Source: a virus. From it: DNA of 46,023 nucleotides. The notes beneath the pieces were generated by a model. That model saw only the letters and a program-made list of their open reading frames with translations, did not search any database and was not told where the DNA came from. Positions 6,908 through 15,118 of this stretch are shown piece after piece (the stretch's first letter is position 1; every line of letters starts with the position of its first letter). The DNA lies in IMG/VR virus record IMGVR_UViG_3300037189_007830, positions 1 through 46,023 of that record. One strand, 5' to 3'. Both the position numbers and the translations under genes were made by a program.

Positions 6908-8872
6908 GTGAGCATGAATTATATTCGCATCTGTAAGGGAGTGCAAGATAAAGGTATGTTAGTACCAGTTGATAACGATCTGTATAAGAATGTTGACCTT
7001 ACTAAAGATTATTATATCTCTGCATTTCTATATAACGATGAGCAATATAATACATTCAAAAAAACAGGTACTGTTGCAGGTATTACTGATACTGTGACTA
7101 ATAAACTCTATTGGGATTTTGATAGTGCTGATAACTTGGAAGCTGCTAAGAGTGATGCTAGTACTTTATGTAAAAGACTAGCTACTGTTTACGGACTCAA
7201 GGCATCTGACATTGCACTATTCTTTTCTGGAAAGAAAGGTTTTCAAGTTGAAGTAAATTTTACAAACGAACTATTCACTCCAACCCAAGTCAAGAATGTA
7301 TGCTTGAACATTGGAGAAGGTTTGAGTACTTTGGATAGACAGATTTACAATGCTAATAGAATACTTAGACTTCCATTGAGTAGGCATCAAGATACAGGAC
7401 TATACAAAACCCCACTAGACTTTTCTGGTTTGGATGATGCTAGTATTGCTGAGATTAAAGAAGCAGCAAAAGATTCTTGGGATAATGTTTATGCTCTCAA
7501 AGATATATTTACAGATGCAAAAACAAACGCTAAGATCAATCAACTAAAAGCTTCTTCTCCAAAGGTTGAATTGACTGCTAAGATTAAAGTTGCTTATGAT
7601 ATTTCTGAGGTTGGTTGGGGAGACAAGCCGAAGTTTCTAACTCCAGAAAAATATCTATTGTCTCTAGGATTCTTTGAACAAGGTGAACGAAGTCATGCTC
7701 TAATGATATTAGGTTCAACCTTTAAGTCCCTAGGTTTTAACGAAACTCAAACGTACCACTTTCTAAAATCTGCGGCAGAGCTACAAGCTGAGAGAGTGGG
7801 TGAGGATAAGTTTCCTAAAGGGGAGATATATAAAAATATCATTGCTCAAATATATTCTCCAACATGGAAGGGTGGAGTCTACTCTGTAGCTAATGACGAA
7901 CTACTACAGAGATTGTCAACGCTAGTGCCACCAGCAGCGAAGACAGAAGATGAATCGGATGTTCATGGCATCGACGAGACTGCTGAATTGTTTATTCAAT
8001 ATGCAAAAGATATTGATAAGAATACTTTGAAGTTTGGTATACGATGCTTAGATGATAATCTACATGTACAAGTGGGAAGATTGTATGGGATCATCGGTCC
8101 ACCGGGAGTTGGTAAAACTTCTGTTGGTATTAATATCCTTAACAACACTTCAATACTAGGTGATAACTCTATGTTCTTTAGTTTTGATATGTCAAAGTAC
8201 GATGTGTTTCAGAAGCTAATTCAGAAGCACACTAAACTAGACAGAGATAAGTTGTATAAAGTATACAAAGAGGGAACTAAAGAAGAACAACACAAGGTTG
8301 CAAAGACTGTATCAGATCAATACAAGAATGTTAGGTTTGTATTTAAAACCGGACAGAGTATTGAGGAAATGAGACAGACTATTATTAATACTGAAAAGAA
8401 GTTGGGAGTTAGTTTCCGTTTGATTGTTGTTGACTACTTGGAACTTGTACAATCCAAATACTCAGACCCAACACAAAGTAGTGCGGAAGTTATTCAAGGT
8501 TTAAGAGAGATAGCAATTAATATGAACAAAGCTGTACTAGTATTTTTACAACCAAATAAAATGTCTAGTACGATTGACGAACCTTTGCTATCTTATAACT
8601 CTGCTAAAGGATCTTCTACAATTGCTCAAGCATGTACTGCGATCTTGACAATACATAGACCGGGGTATAGCTCTCGTACCCCCGAGACTGATAAGTTCTT
8701 TTCAATTGACTGCGTAAAGAATAGATCTGGTAGATTATTTTCAGCAGACTTGCATTGGGACGGACTTACTGGTAATATTAGAGAGCTTGAGGATATCGAA
8801 AGATCGGAACTCAAAGATCTTCGAGATGCCAAAAAGTCAGCAAAGGATAAAGCTGATATTGATTTGTTCTAA
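6908..8872 (+). CDS. AEP primase - RecA-fold replicative helicase fusion
   Basis: A 654-residue protein joining two enzymes. Residues about 60-170 carry archaeo-eukaryotic-primase motifs: LYWDFDSAD (D70 and D72 as metal ligands), FFSGKKGFQVEV as motif II, and NRILRLPLSRHQDTGL, the usual closing motif. Residues about 370-640 are a DnaB/RecA-type motor: GIIGPPGVGKTS is the Walker A at about 395 and RLIVVDYLELVQ the Walker B at about 505. It should prime and unwind DNA for the family B polymerase downstream. GTG at 6908 has GGAGG 4 bases upstream; ATG at 6914 is an alternative giving 652 residues. The zinc-finger TOPRIM primase of T7-type phages is absent. Confidence 0.85.
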   Translation: MSMNYIRICKGVQDKGMLVPVDNDLYKNVDLTKDYYISAFLYNDEQYNTFKKTGTVAGITDTVTNKLYWDFDSADNLEAAKSDASTLCKRLATVYGLKASDIALFFSGKKGFQVEVNFTNELFTPTQVKNVCLNIGEGLSTLDRQIYNANRILRLPLSRHQDTGLYKTPLDFSGLDDASIAEIKEAAKDSWDNVYALKDIFTDAKTNAKINQLKASSPKVELTAKIKVAYDISEVGWGDKPKFLTPEKYLLSLGFFEQGERSHALMILGSTFKSLGFNETQTYHFLKSAAELQAERVGEDKFPKGEIYKNIIAQIYSPTWKGGVYSVANDELLQRLSTLVPPAAKTEDESDVHGIDETAELFIQYAKDIDKNTLKFGIRCLDDNLHVQVGRLYGIIGPPGVGKTSVGINILNNTSILGDNSMFFSFDMSKYDVFQKLIQKHTKLDRDKLYKVYKEGTKEEQHKVAKTVSDQYKNVRFVFKTGQSIEEMRQTIINTEKKLGVSFRLIVVDYLELVQSKYSDPTQSSAEVIQGLREIAINMNKAVLVFLQPNKMSSTIDEPLLSYNSAKGSSTIAQACTAILTIHRPGYSSRTPETDKFFSIDCVKNRSGRLFSADLHWDGLTGNIRELEDIERSELKDLRDAKKSAKDKADIDLF

Positions 8873-8900
8873 ATACTAGGTGTCACATACTTAAGTTGTG

Positions 8901-8919
8901 AGGTGGTTGCTAACCATCT
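8901..8919 (+). promoter_or_regulatory. RNA hairpin upstream of DNA polymerase
   Basis: In the 62-base gap before the polymerase gene, AGGTGGTT-GCT-AACCATCT can fold into an 8-base-pair stem, including one G-U pair, with a three-base loop. It ends about 5 bases before the polymerase ribosome binding site and is not followed by a U run, so it looks more like a translational control or mRNA-stability element than a terminator. Function inferred. Confidence 0.4.
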
Positions 8920-8934
8920 ACATACGAGGTTTAA

Positions 8935-11145
8935 ATGTCTAATATTACCAACCTTATCTATGGTAAAAATGAATTACAAAACATAGTAAATATTTCAATT
9001 AAAAATAATAATGCTCATATTTTTCAAGAAATTAATGGAACAATCATTGAATTGGTTGAGCCATATAAACAATGGGTACTTTCCCCAATACATTCTAAGG
9101 GTTGCATAAGATTAAAAGGAAATCAACATTATAAATATATAAAAGAATATGAAAGTTACGATGAATTTCTTTCTGTAAAAAGTAATGTATACAAGTATAA
9201 TCTTTATACAATAATGCACAAAGCTGAATCTTTCATGATTAAAAATGGACATACTTATTTTAAGAACATGAAAGTTAATGATGTGTCAATTCTTTCTTTT
9301 GATATTGAAACTAACGGTCTATCTTCTTTACCAAATAATGCAACTGTATTTTTGATCACTAATGCCTTTCGCAAACAAGGTAAAACAATTAGGCGAACAT
9401 TTAATGTAGAGGAATATCAAACACCACAAGATATGATTCGAGATTGGTGTAATTGGGTAATAGAAGTTAATCCTTCAATTATTACAGGGTTTAATATTTT
9501 AGCATTTGATATACCCTACCTACAAGGTATGTTAGCTAAAACAAATGAATCACTTATTCTTGGTAGAGACTATAGTGAGATTGAGATCGAGGATAAGTCT
9601 AGACAAAAAAGAAAAGATGGTAGTCAAAGTTATACGTACAATAGAGTTAATATTTTTGGCAGAGAAGTTATTGATATGTTCTTCGTTTCTATTGATTATG
9701 ATATAGCAAGGAAATATGAATCTTATGGTATGAAAGCTATCGTTAAAGCTGAAGGGTTAGAAAAAGAAGGAAGACAACACTATGATGCTTCTAAAATTAA
9801 AGATGACTGGTATGATGTAGAAAAACGTAAAGCTATTATTGAATACGCAGAAGAAGATGCGGATGACCCTATTAAACTTTTTGATCTAATGATACCAGCT
9901 AAATTTTATCTTACCCCACATATACCAAAACCTTTTCAAATTATGACAGAGAGTGCATCTGGTTCACAGTTAAATGCTTTTATGGTAAGATCTTACTTGC
10001 AAGATGGTTATTCGGTTGCTAAAGCTGATGAAGCTATCCCATTTGAAGGAGCTATTAGTTTTGGTAATCCGGGTATTTATAGAAATGTATTTAAGGTTGA
10101 CGTTGCTTCCTTATACCCTAGCATCATGTTACAAAATAATATTAGTCCTAGATCTAAAGATTTTAATAATAACTTTATAACAACATTAGAGTACTTTACA
10201 AAAGAAAGATTAAGCAATAAGAAGAAAGCAAAAGAAACTGGAGATAGATACTATAAAGATTTAGAACAATCACAGAAAGTTGTAATTAACTCTGCTTACG
10301 GGTTTATGGGGGCTAGTGGATTAAACTATAACTACCCAGAGGGTGCTGCCGAAGTTACTAAAAATGGTAGAGAGATTATTACTAAAGCTGTTAACTGGGC
10401 AGAGAATAAAGGATTTATAATTAGCAATTGTGATACCGATTCAATCTCATTTACTACTAATAAAGATTTAACTGATGATGATAGGCTTGCTTTATTAAAA
10501 GAACTTAATGCTTTATATCCAAATACAATTCGCTTTGAAGATGATGGATACTATAAATGCTTATTAGTTTTAAAAGCAAAAAACTATGTTATGTATGACG
10601 GTCAAAAAATGAAGTTAAAGGGTTCTAGTATTAAAGATCAGAAGAAAGAAAAGGCTTTGTCAGAGATGTTACAGACCATGCTGAAGTTAATTATTGATGA
10701 TAAGTGTGAAGATTTAATTGATGTTTATAATAAGTATATTAAAGAAGCTAAGAATCCAAAAGATATAAAGCGATGGTCGCAAAAGAAAACAATAACTAAA
10801 GCTATTTTAAATTGCTCCGAAGATGAGGAAGCTCGTAAGAATGAGACGGATGTATGGGACGCAGTAAAAAATAAACCAGTACAAGAAGGTGATAAGATCT
10901 ATGTTTATCCAGCAGTATTAAATACCACAACAGAAATAAAGCATTTTAAAAACGGAAAAGTAAAAGAAAAGGTCATTGAAACTACTGGATTAAAAATTAT
11001 TGATGATTGGAAAAATGATCATAGTATTACTAAATTAGTCAAACGTGTTGTTGATACAGTAGATATTTTATCTAATGTAGTTGATTCTTCTTTGTTTATA
11101 GATTATACTAAGAAAGATAAACGTGAACTATTGGAGGAATTATGA
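8935..11145 (+). CDS. family B DNA polymerase with 3'-5' exonuclease
   Basis: A 736-residue replicative polymerase. The exonuclease motifs are intact: SFDIETNG (about 121), ITGFNILAFDIPYL (ExoII) and EYAEEDADD (ExoIII). Polymerase motifs follow: VDVASLYPSIM (motif A, about 390), KVVINSAYGFMG (motif B) and NCDTDSIS (motif C, about 500). Length is short for the family but no motif is missing; no protein-priming TPR insertions could be judged by eye, and the presence of a primase-helicase argues for RNA or DNA priming. The start ATG has CGAGG 5-9 bases upstream behind a small hairpin. The stop overlaps a 24-residue membrane peptide gene. Confidence 0.93.
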   Translation: MSNITNLIYGKNELQNIVNISIKNNNAHIFQEINGTIIELVEPYKQWVLSPIHSKGCIRLKGNQHYKYIKEYESYDEFLSVKSNVYKYNLYTIMHKAESFMIKNGHTYFKNMKVNDVSILSFDIETNGLSSLPNNATVFLITNAFRKQGKTIRRTFNVEEYQTPQDMIRDWCNWVIEVNPSIITGFNILAFDIPYLQGMLAKTNESLILGRDYSEIEIEDKSRQKRKDGSQSYTYNRVNIFGREVIDMFFVSIDYDIARKYESYGMKAIVKAEGLEKEGRQHYDASKIKDDWYDVEKRKAIIEYAEEDADDPIKLFDLMIPAKFYLTPHIPKPFQIMTESASGSQLNAFMVRSYLQDGYSVAKADEAIPFEGAISFGNPGIYRNVFKVDVASLYPSIMLQNNISPRSKDFNNNFITTLEYFTKERLSNKKKAKETGDRYYKDLEQSQKVVINSAYGFMGASGLNYNYPEGAAEVTKNGREIITKAVNWAENKGFIISNCDTDSISFTTNKDLTDDDRLALLKELNALYPNTIRFEDDGYYKCLLVLKAKNYVMYDGQKMKLKGSSIKDQKKEKALSEMLQTMLKLIIDDKCEDLIDVYNKYIKEAKNPKDIKRWSQKKTITKAILNCSEDEEARKNETDVWDAVKNKPVQEGDKIYVYPAVLNTTTEIKHFKNGKVKEKVIETTGLKIIDDWKNDHSITKLVKRVVDTVDILSNVVDSSLFIDYTKKDKRELLEEL

Positions 11146-11216
11146 GTTTTGAAGAGGTGATGATGTTCGCTATTGCTTACAGTATTGCGTGTACTTTGTT
11201 TATGGTGGAGTTATGA
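11142..11216 (+). CDS. 24-residue putative membrane peptide
   Basis: A mini reading frame MSFEEVMMFAIAYSIACTLF... whose ATG overlaps the polymerase stop and has TTGGAGG 5 bases upstream, a better site than many larger genes here. Residues 6-22 could form one membrane helix. Its size makes it uncertain; it could be only a translation-coupling leader. Confidence 0.4.
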   Translation: MSFEEVMMFAIAYSIACTLFMVEL

Positions 11217-11249
11217 TACAATGTCTTTGGAAGTTTACTAGGAGGTTGA

Positions 11250-11783
11250 ATGACTATAACTAATGAGTACATAAAAACATTTAATCCGTGCAAAAATAGG
11301 ATGGACAACTTTGACAAACTGTACCCAAACTACAATGCTAAATTATCTGATTTATTATCTCTTGATGACATACCCTACAGTGATAAAGCATGGCTTGCAA
11401 TTAGAGTTGCACCCTTAAAAACTCTACAGCAATGGTCGGTAGAGTGTGCAGAGTATGCTCTTGAAAATTTTGAAAAAAAATTTCCCAATGACAATAAAGT
11501 TAGAGATTGCATTGAAGTGACTAAAAAAGTTATTAATGGAGAACTTGAAGAGTCGGCAGTGTCGGCAGCACAGTCGGCAGCAGAGTCGGCAGTGTCGGCA
11601 GCACAGTTGGCAGCAGAGTCGACAGCAGAGTCGACAGCATGGTGGGCAGCAGAGTCGGCAGCATGGTGGGCAGCAGAGTCGACAGTGTCGGCAGCACGGT
11701 CGGCAGCAGAGTCGGCAGAAAAAGAACAACAAGATATTAATTTAAGCATATTGATAGCACTGTTAAAAAACGAGGAATTATAA
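11250..11783 (+). CDS. Ala-rich repeat protein
   Basis: Encodes 177 residues. Residues 1-100 form an ordinary, probably helical domain (with AWLAIRVAPLKTLQQWSVEC). Residues 101-156 are low-complexity ESAVSAAQSAA-type repeats, followed by a short KEQQDINLSI tail. The repeats contain 11-residue units and shorter ESTA or WWAA variants, consistent with a long amphipathic helix. AGGAGG lies 5 bases before the ATG. Similar Ala/Ser/Trp repeat proteins occur as hypotheticals in other phages from memory, but no function is established. The repeat number is probably unstable because the DNA repeats are near-identical. Confidence 0.7.
   Translation: MTITNEYIKTFNPCKNRMDNFDKLYPNYNAKLSDLLSLDDIPYSDKAWLAIRVAPLKTLQQWSVECAEYALENFEKKFPNDNKVRDCIEVTKKVINGELEESAVSAAQSAAESAVSAAQLAAESTAESTAWWAAESAAWWAAESTVSAARSAAESAEKEQQDINLSILIALLKNEEL
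11550..11718 (+). repeat. TCGGCAGCA-type tandem repeat inside a coding region
   Basis: About 169 bases of imperfect tandem repeats built from 12-base blocks (tcg gca gca cag, with gag, tgg or cgg as the last codon) in blocks of 33, 12 and 24 bases. It is far more GC-rich than its surroundings. Because the motif lacks stop codons in several frames, it creates spurious reading frames on both strands. Slippage expansion is the likely origin. Confidence 0.85.
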
Positions 11784-11977
11784 TGAAAGTAACAACTGAT
11801 GCAAACGAAAACATTGTGGTAACGCAATTAGAATTAGGAAAAATGTATAACTCTATCAATAACATCTACTATTCTTTGTTTGATAAACTTGAAGCAGAGG
11901 ATAAGACTAAACTTAAGTTAGCATTAGATAACATCAGAGCTATTAGAAATAAAGGGTTTGAGGATGAGACTAATTAA
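11783..11977 (+). CDS. small hypothetical protein
   Basis: Encodes 64 residues, predicted mostly helical (ELGKMYNSINNIYYSLFDKL and then a charged helix). The ATG overlaps the preceding stop as TAATG, with GAGG upstream. No known motif; coupled to its neighbours on both sides. Confidence 0.55.
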   Translation: MKVTTDANENIVVTQLELGKMYNSINNIYYSLFDKLEAEDKTKLKLALDNIRAIRNKGFEDETN

Positions 11978-12179
11978 ACGATACCGGAATTATCATTTCT
12001 ACGATACAGTAGATAAGACGTATCTTACGTTGAGTGAAATGGCTTATGCTTATGTCGATCATACTAATATTAAAGTAATCGTTTACGATACTAAAAAAGA
12101 TATTACTGAAGTAACTTTGTCAAAGATTGAAAGGATACGTGATGGAATTAAGAACGACGACATTTATAGCAAGGGATAG
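11964..12179 (+). CDS. small basic hypothetical protein
   Basis: Encodes 71 residues from ATG 11964 (MRLIKRYRNY). A TTG at 11958 could add two residues. The region resembles a small beta fold rich in Tyr, Lys and Arg. The ribosome site is weak (GGG 7 bases upstream), and the start lies inside the preceding gene. Function unknown. Confidence 0.5.
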   Translation: MRLIKRYRNYHFYDTVDKTYLTLSEMAYAYVDHTNIKVIVYDTKKDITEVTLSKIERIRDGIKNDDIYSKG

Positions 12180-12318
12180 AGAAATATTTGTACTACCTTC
12201 GTCAAGTACTTTTACAATTAAACACTCTGAAATTCCCAAAGTTGTGTTATATTTAATTAAAGAATACCTAGGAGGATTGTGTGTTCGCAAAAAGAAGTCA
12301 GCTAATACAAAACATTGA
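12142..12318 (+). CDS. small hypothetical protein
   Basis: Encodes 58 residues from ATG 12142, with AAAGGA 7 bases upstream. It overlaps the preceding gene by 38 bases and the next by 38. The core (REIFVLPSSSTFTI) is beta-rich and the C terminus is basic (VRKKKSANTKH). No recognised family. Confidence 0.45.
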   Translation: MELRTTTFIARDREIFVLPSSSTFTIKHSEIPKVVLYLIKEYLGGLCVRKKKSANTKH

Positions 12319-12544
12319 AACTAAATTAAAAATTGTAAATCCAAATCTATCAGACAAAGCTGAAGATATTCTGAAAATGATTGAGTTATTTATGGAGCCG
12401 AACCTTCGTCCTCTTACTGAAAAAGAAGTTGACGAACACGTACTAGTTAAGCAAGTTCATGACTCTCGTAAAGATGAAGTTAGAAACTACGTTCGTAATT
12501 TAGATTATGAAATGAAAAGAGAATGGTGTCCGGAAGATGAATAA
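12281..12544 (+). CDS. hypothetical protein
   Basis: Encodes 87 residues from GTG with GGAGG 5 bases upstream. It is helix-rich and charged (DKAEDILKMIELFMEP, VDEHVLVKQVHDSRKDEVRN). No motif is recognised. It overlaps the following nuclease-like gene by 8 bases. Confidence 0.55.
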   Translation: MFAKRSQLIQNIETKLKIVNPNLSDKAEDILKMIELFMEPNLRPLTEKEVDEHVLVKQVHDSRKDEVRNYVRNLDYEMKREWCPEDE

Positions 12545-13076
12545 GTATCGTGTGCTAGAAGGCGACATCATAACTCTCTGTAAACATTTTTCAGAGCAGT
12601 CATTCAAATCTAGTGTTGATGAATACGCCAGAAGAAAACAAGTTAATGAAGATAAGATTAAGCATGATATTATGTTAGGAAAACTAGCTGAGTTTGGTGT
12701 ATACTTTATATACCTTGAGCAAGGGAAGACTAATATTACAGCACCAGACTTAAATATATACTCAGCTAAAAATAAATCGTTTGATCCGGATTTGCGTTGG
12801 GGTATGTATAACTTACATATCAAGTCACAAACTCTGCAGTCGTCTGAGCGATATGGTGATAGCTGGGTATTTCAATCAAAAGATCCAGCAGTAAATTCTC
12901 CTAATGAATATGATATTTTTATTGGCACTTGTATAACATATGAAGAAGGTTGTAGTACAGCTTGTGTAAGTATAATGTTAGAAAAGAAACTTGATTCAAT
13001 TAAATTTGGTAAACCTAAATTACAAAAGTTTAGTACCAACAATAAAACTTGTGTATATTTAAAGGATAATATATAA
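12537..13076 (+). CDS. putative PD-(D/E)XK (restriction-endonuclease-fold) nuclease
   Basis: A 179-residue protein with a likely PD-(D/E)XK arrangement: KLAEFGVYFIY (E52) in the first core helix, FDPDLRW (D83/D85), then YNLHIKSQ, where H94-x-K96 takes the place of E-x-K and the trailing Ser/Gln is common in this fold. The following DSWVFQSKDP is the kind of strand seen in phage-encoded restriction-like enzymes. The His in place of the acidic residue makes activity uncertain, though Q/H variants exist in the superfamily. It is the third candidate nuclease of this fold in the block. Function is inferred from pattern only. Confidence 0.5.
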   Translation: MNKYRVLEGDIITLCKHFSEQSFKSSVDEYARRKQVNEDKIKHDIMLGKLAEFGVYFIYLEQGKTNITAPDLNIYSAKNKSFDPDLRWGMYNLHIKSQTLQSSERYGDSWVFQSKDPAVNSPNEYDIFIGTCITYEEGCSTACVSIMLEKKLDSIKFGKPKLQKFSTNNKTCVYLKDNI

Positions 13077-13282
13077 TGACTAAGAAGAAAGCTGTCCCAA
13101 CAATTTCTTTGAATGACGAATGGATTGAGAGAGTTGTAGAGATTGTACAAGAAGAATTAGAGATACCTACCTTAGACATGGAACAAAGAGAATCTTTAGA
13201 GAAAGTTGTAATGTTATCTATTGCCATGTACTTCATGTGCGCTAGAGAGCATACCAACAAAACTACTAAGCTAACACAATGA
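13076..13282 (+). CDS. small helical hypothetical protein
   Basis: Encodes 68 residues, predicted helical throughout (DEWIERVVEIVQEELEIP, then ESLEKVVMLSIAMYFMC). The hydrophobic stretch in the second helix is too short and mixed for a clear membrane segment. The ATG overlaps the previous stop as TAATG. Function unknown. Confidence 0.55.
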   Translation: MTKKKAVPTISLNDEWIERVVEIVQEELEIPTLDMEQRESLEKVVMLSIAMYFMCAREHTNKTTKLTQ

Positions 13283-13288
13283 GGATTT

Positions 13289-14092
13289 ATGAAAATTGAC
13301 TGGACTAAAGCTGAGATAAGATTTGTAATTAATCAATATAAAAAAGGTCACTCAAGACATTCTATCGCTAAACTATTTAAACAATATTTTAATATAGAAA
13401 GATCTCACAATTCTATTAAGCACTGTATTGATACTTATGGTGCTGAAGTGGAAAAGAATCTTCCAAAAGTTTTATTACTAGACGTAGAAACTAAACCTAA
13501 GAAAGCGTGGGTATGGGGATCTTATGATCAGAACGTAGGCACTGAAATGTTGATAGAGGATGGAGCTATTCTTTCTTGGTCAGCGAAGTGGTTAGGAGAT
13601 CCAGAAAATAAAGTTATCTATAAAGATCAGCGTGGGAATGAAAAGAATTTACTGAATGATAAAAAGCTTATGCAGCCTTTGCGAGATCTATTAGATGATG
13701 CTGATATTGTTATTTGGCAAAACGGGGATTCTTTTGATTATGGAGAGATTAATAATCGTTTAATAGAACATGAGATTGAACCACCCAGTCCATATAAAAC
13801 TATAGATACGGTTAAGATTGCAAGAAAACACTTTAGATTTTTCACAAATAAACTTGCTCACATGACAGCTAAGTTCTGCAAAAAATATAAGAAGCAAGAC
13901 CATAAGATGTTTCCCGGATTTAGCATGTGGGATGAGTGTATGAAGGGTAATGTTAAAGCTTGGAATTGCATGAAAGAGTATAACAAGTTTGACGTACTAA
14001 GTTTGGAAGAATTGTTTTTAGTATTAGCAAGGTATGCAAAAGGTGATCCTAAAGTAGCCGCAGCTATGAGAACGTATAACGCTAAAAAATAG
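13289..14092 (+). CDS. HTH-domain DnaQ-like 3'-5' exonuclease
   Basis: A 267-residue protein. Residues 1-55 look like a GcrA/resolvase-type helix-turn-helix (TKAEIRFVINQYKKGHSRHS IAKLF). The rest is an RNase H-fold exonuclease: LLLDVETKP gives D65 and E67 (ExoI), IVIWQNGDSFDYGEINNRL gives ExoII, and YNKFDVLSLEEL with D235 gives ExoIII. The polymerase upstream already has its own proofreading domain, so this enzyme may act in recombination, repair or host DNA degradation; the HTH may target it to DNA sites. ATGAGG lies upstream of the ATG (GAGG, 5 bases). Confidence 0.8.
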   Translation: MKIDWTKAEIRFVINQYKKGHSRHSIAKLFKQYFNIERSHNSIKHCIDTYGAEVEKNLPKVLLLDVETKPKKAWVWGSYDQNVGTEMLIEDGAILSWSAKWLGDPENKVIYKDQRGNEKNLLNDKKLMQPLRDLLDDADIVIWQNGDSFDYGEINNRLIEHEIEPPSPYKTIDTVKIARKHFRFFTNKLAHMTAKFCKKYKKQDHKMFPGFSMWDECMKGNVKAWNCMKEYNKFDVLSLEELFLVLARYAKGDPKVAAAMRTYNAKK

Positions 14093-14099
14093 GTGAATC

Positions 14100-14456
14100 A
14101 TGAGATACAATGAAGTCATTACAATAAATATAAAAGGTCGTAATTGGCATTTTGTATTATTAACTGATAGAGTATTTGATAAAAGGTTTCCTTGCGAAGA
14201 AGAGAATGAAGAGACTCAAGCTATTACACTTCCCGATGAGAATAGCATTTACTTAAAGAAGAGTAGATTTACTTTACCAACAATTCGTCATGAGATATTC
14301 CATATCCTAGTGTTCTCTAGCTTAATAGAGTCAAGCTCTTTGACTAAGGATCAGATGGAGGAATTGGGAGCAGAGATAACTGCAGAACATTCTCCTGAGA
14401 TAGTTCTGTGGGCAGAGCAGGTTATGAACTTTTATACGCAAAAAGGAGTTGTATGA
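14100..14456 (+). CDS. ImmA/IrrE-like HEXXH metallopeptidase
   Basis: Encodes 118 residues with RHEIFHIL: H64, E65 and H68 form a zinc-protease HEXXH motif in a predicted helix, followed by LGAEITAEHSPEIV, where an acidic residue could be the third ligand. The small size and context (phage, soluble, no signal peptide) resemble ImmA/IrrE-type peptidases, which cleave repressors, but no HTH is attached. It could instead be a distant, inactive or different-substrate relative. The stop overlaps the start of the dNMP kinase gene, suggesting co-expression. Confidence 0.6.
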   Translation: MRYNEVITINIKGRNWHFVLLTDRVFDKRFPCEEENEETQAITLPDENSIYLKKSRFTLPTIRHEIFHILVFSSLIESSSLTKDQMEELGAEITAEHSPEIVLWAEQVMNFYTQKGVV

Positions 14457-15118
14457 TTATTGCTATCTCTGGTAAAAAACTATCAGGTAAAGATACCGCA
14501 GCGTTAGGTTTAATTGAACGCCATAAATTTGTAAGGATTAGTTTTGCAGATAAACTCAAAGATATTTGCAGCAAAGTTTTTAATATTCCTAGAGAAGATC
14601 TAGACGATCCTATTAAAAAGGAGGCTTCCTTCACTCGCCCGATTCTTATCGGACATAACCATATCTACATGCTATTAGATATTTTAGAGGACGATGGCTT
14701 TTTTATTAGTGAAAATTCGTACAGAGCTATTAGTCATGAGTTTATTAACAAGCAGTTAAATTCACTAAGACAGCTTATGCAAGTTGTTGGTACAGACATC
14801 ATTAGAAATTATGTAGATAATGAAGTTTGGCTTAAGTACCTAAAGAAGACGATGGACAAAACAAACTCTGATAACTTTGTAATTGCAGATGCTAGACTTA
14901 GAAATGAAAGAGAGTTTTTAAAAAGCCTAGGTGCGACTTTAATTTTAATTAAAAGAAATGGATTAGTCTCGACAGATACTCATAGTAGTGAAAATGACTT
15001 GGGTGATGAATCAGACTATGATGTTGTGATAGATAATAATAAAAGTATTATAGACTTACAATCTGGTATTTCTTTATGGTGGACTTTTAAAAGAGATGGA
15101 ACTTCGAGTAATTACTAA
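14453..15118 (+). CDS. deoxynucleoside monophosphate kinase (T4 gp1-like)
   Basis: A 221-residue P-loop kinase beginning MIIAISGKKLSGKDTAAL, where GKKLSGKDT is the Walker A loop typical of phage dNMP kinases. RISFADKLKD and LRQLMQVVGTDIIRN are family-like helices, and VIADARLRNEREF is a conserved nucleotide-kinase segment. It should phosphorylate deoxynucleoside monophosphates to feed phage DNA synthesis. The ATG at 14453 is chosen over an upstream in-frame ATG because AAGGAG lies 5 bases before it and the P-loop starts at residue 7. Confidence 0.85.
   Translation: MIIAISGKKLSGKDTAALGLIERHKFVRISFADKLKDICSKVFNIPREDLDDPIKKEASFTRPILIGHNHIYMLLDILEDDGFFISENSYRAISHEFINKQLNSLRQLMQVVGTDIIRNYVDNEVWLKYLKKTMDKTNSDNFVIADARLRNEREFLKSLGATLILIKRNGLVSTDTHSSENDLGDESDYDVVIDNNKSIIDLQSGISLWWTFKRDGTSSNY

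Noticed and set aside
8873-8934. Transcription terminator
   Set aside because: The hairpin has no following U run and sits directly before a ribosome site.
11213-11263. 16-residue frame MIQCLWKFTR with GGAG upstream
   Set aside because: Too short to support; it carries the ribosome site of the next gene and is probably incidental.
11550-11718. CRISPR-like repeat array
   Set aside because: Units are short, contiguous and in frame, with no unique spacers and no cas genes.
11375-11827. Long antisense and alternate-frame reading frames over the Ala-rich repeat
   Set aside because: They exist only because the 12-base repeat lacks stops in several frames; the + strand frame has the ribosome site and non-repeat flanks.
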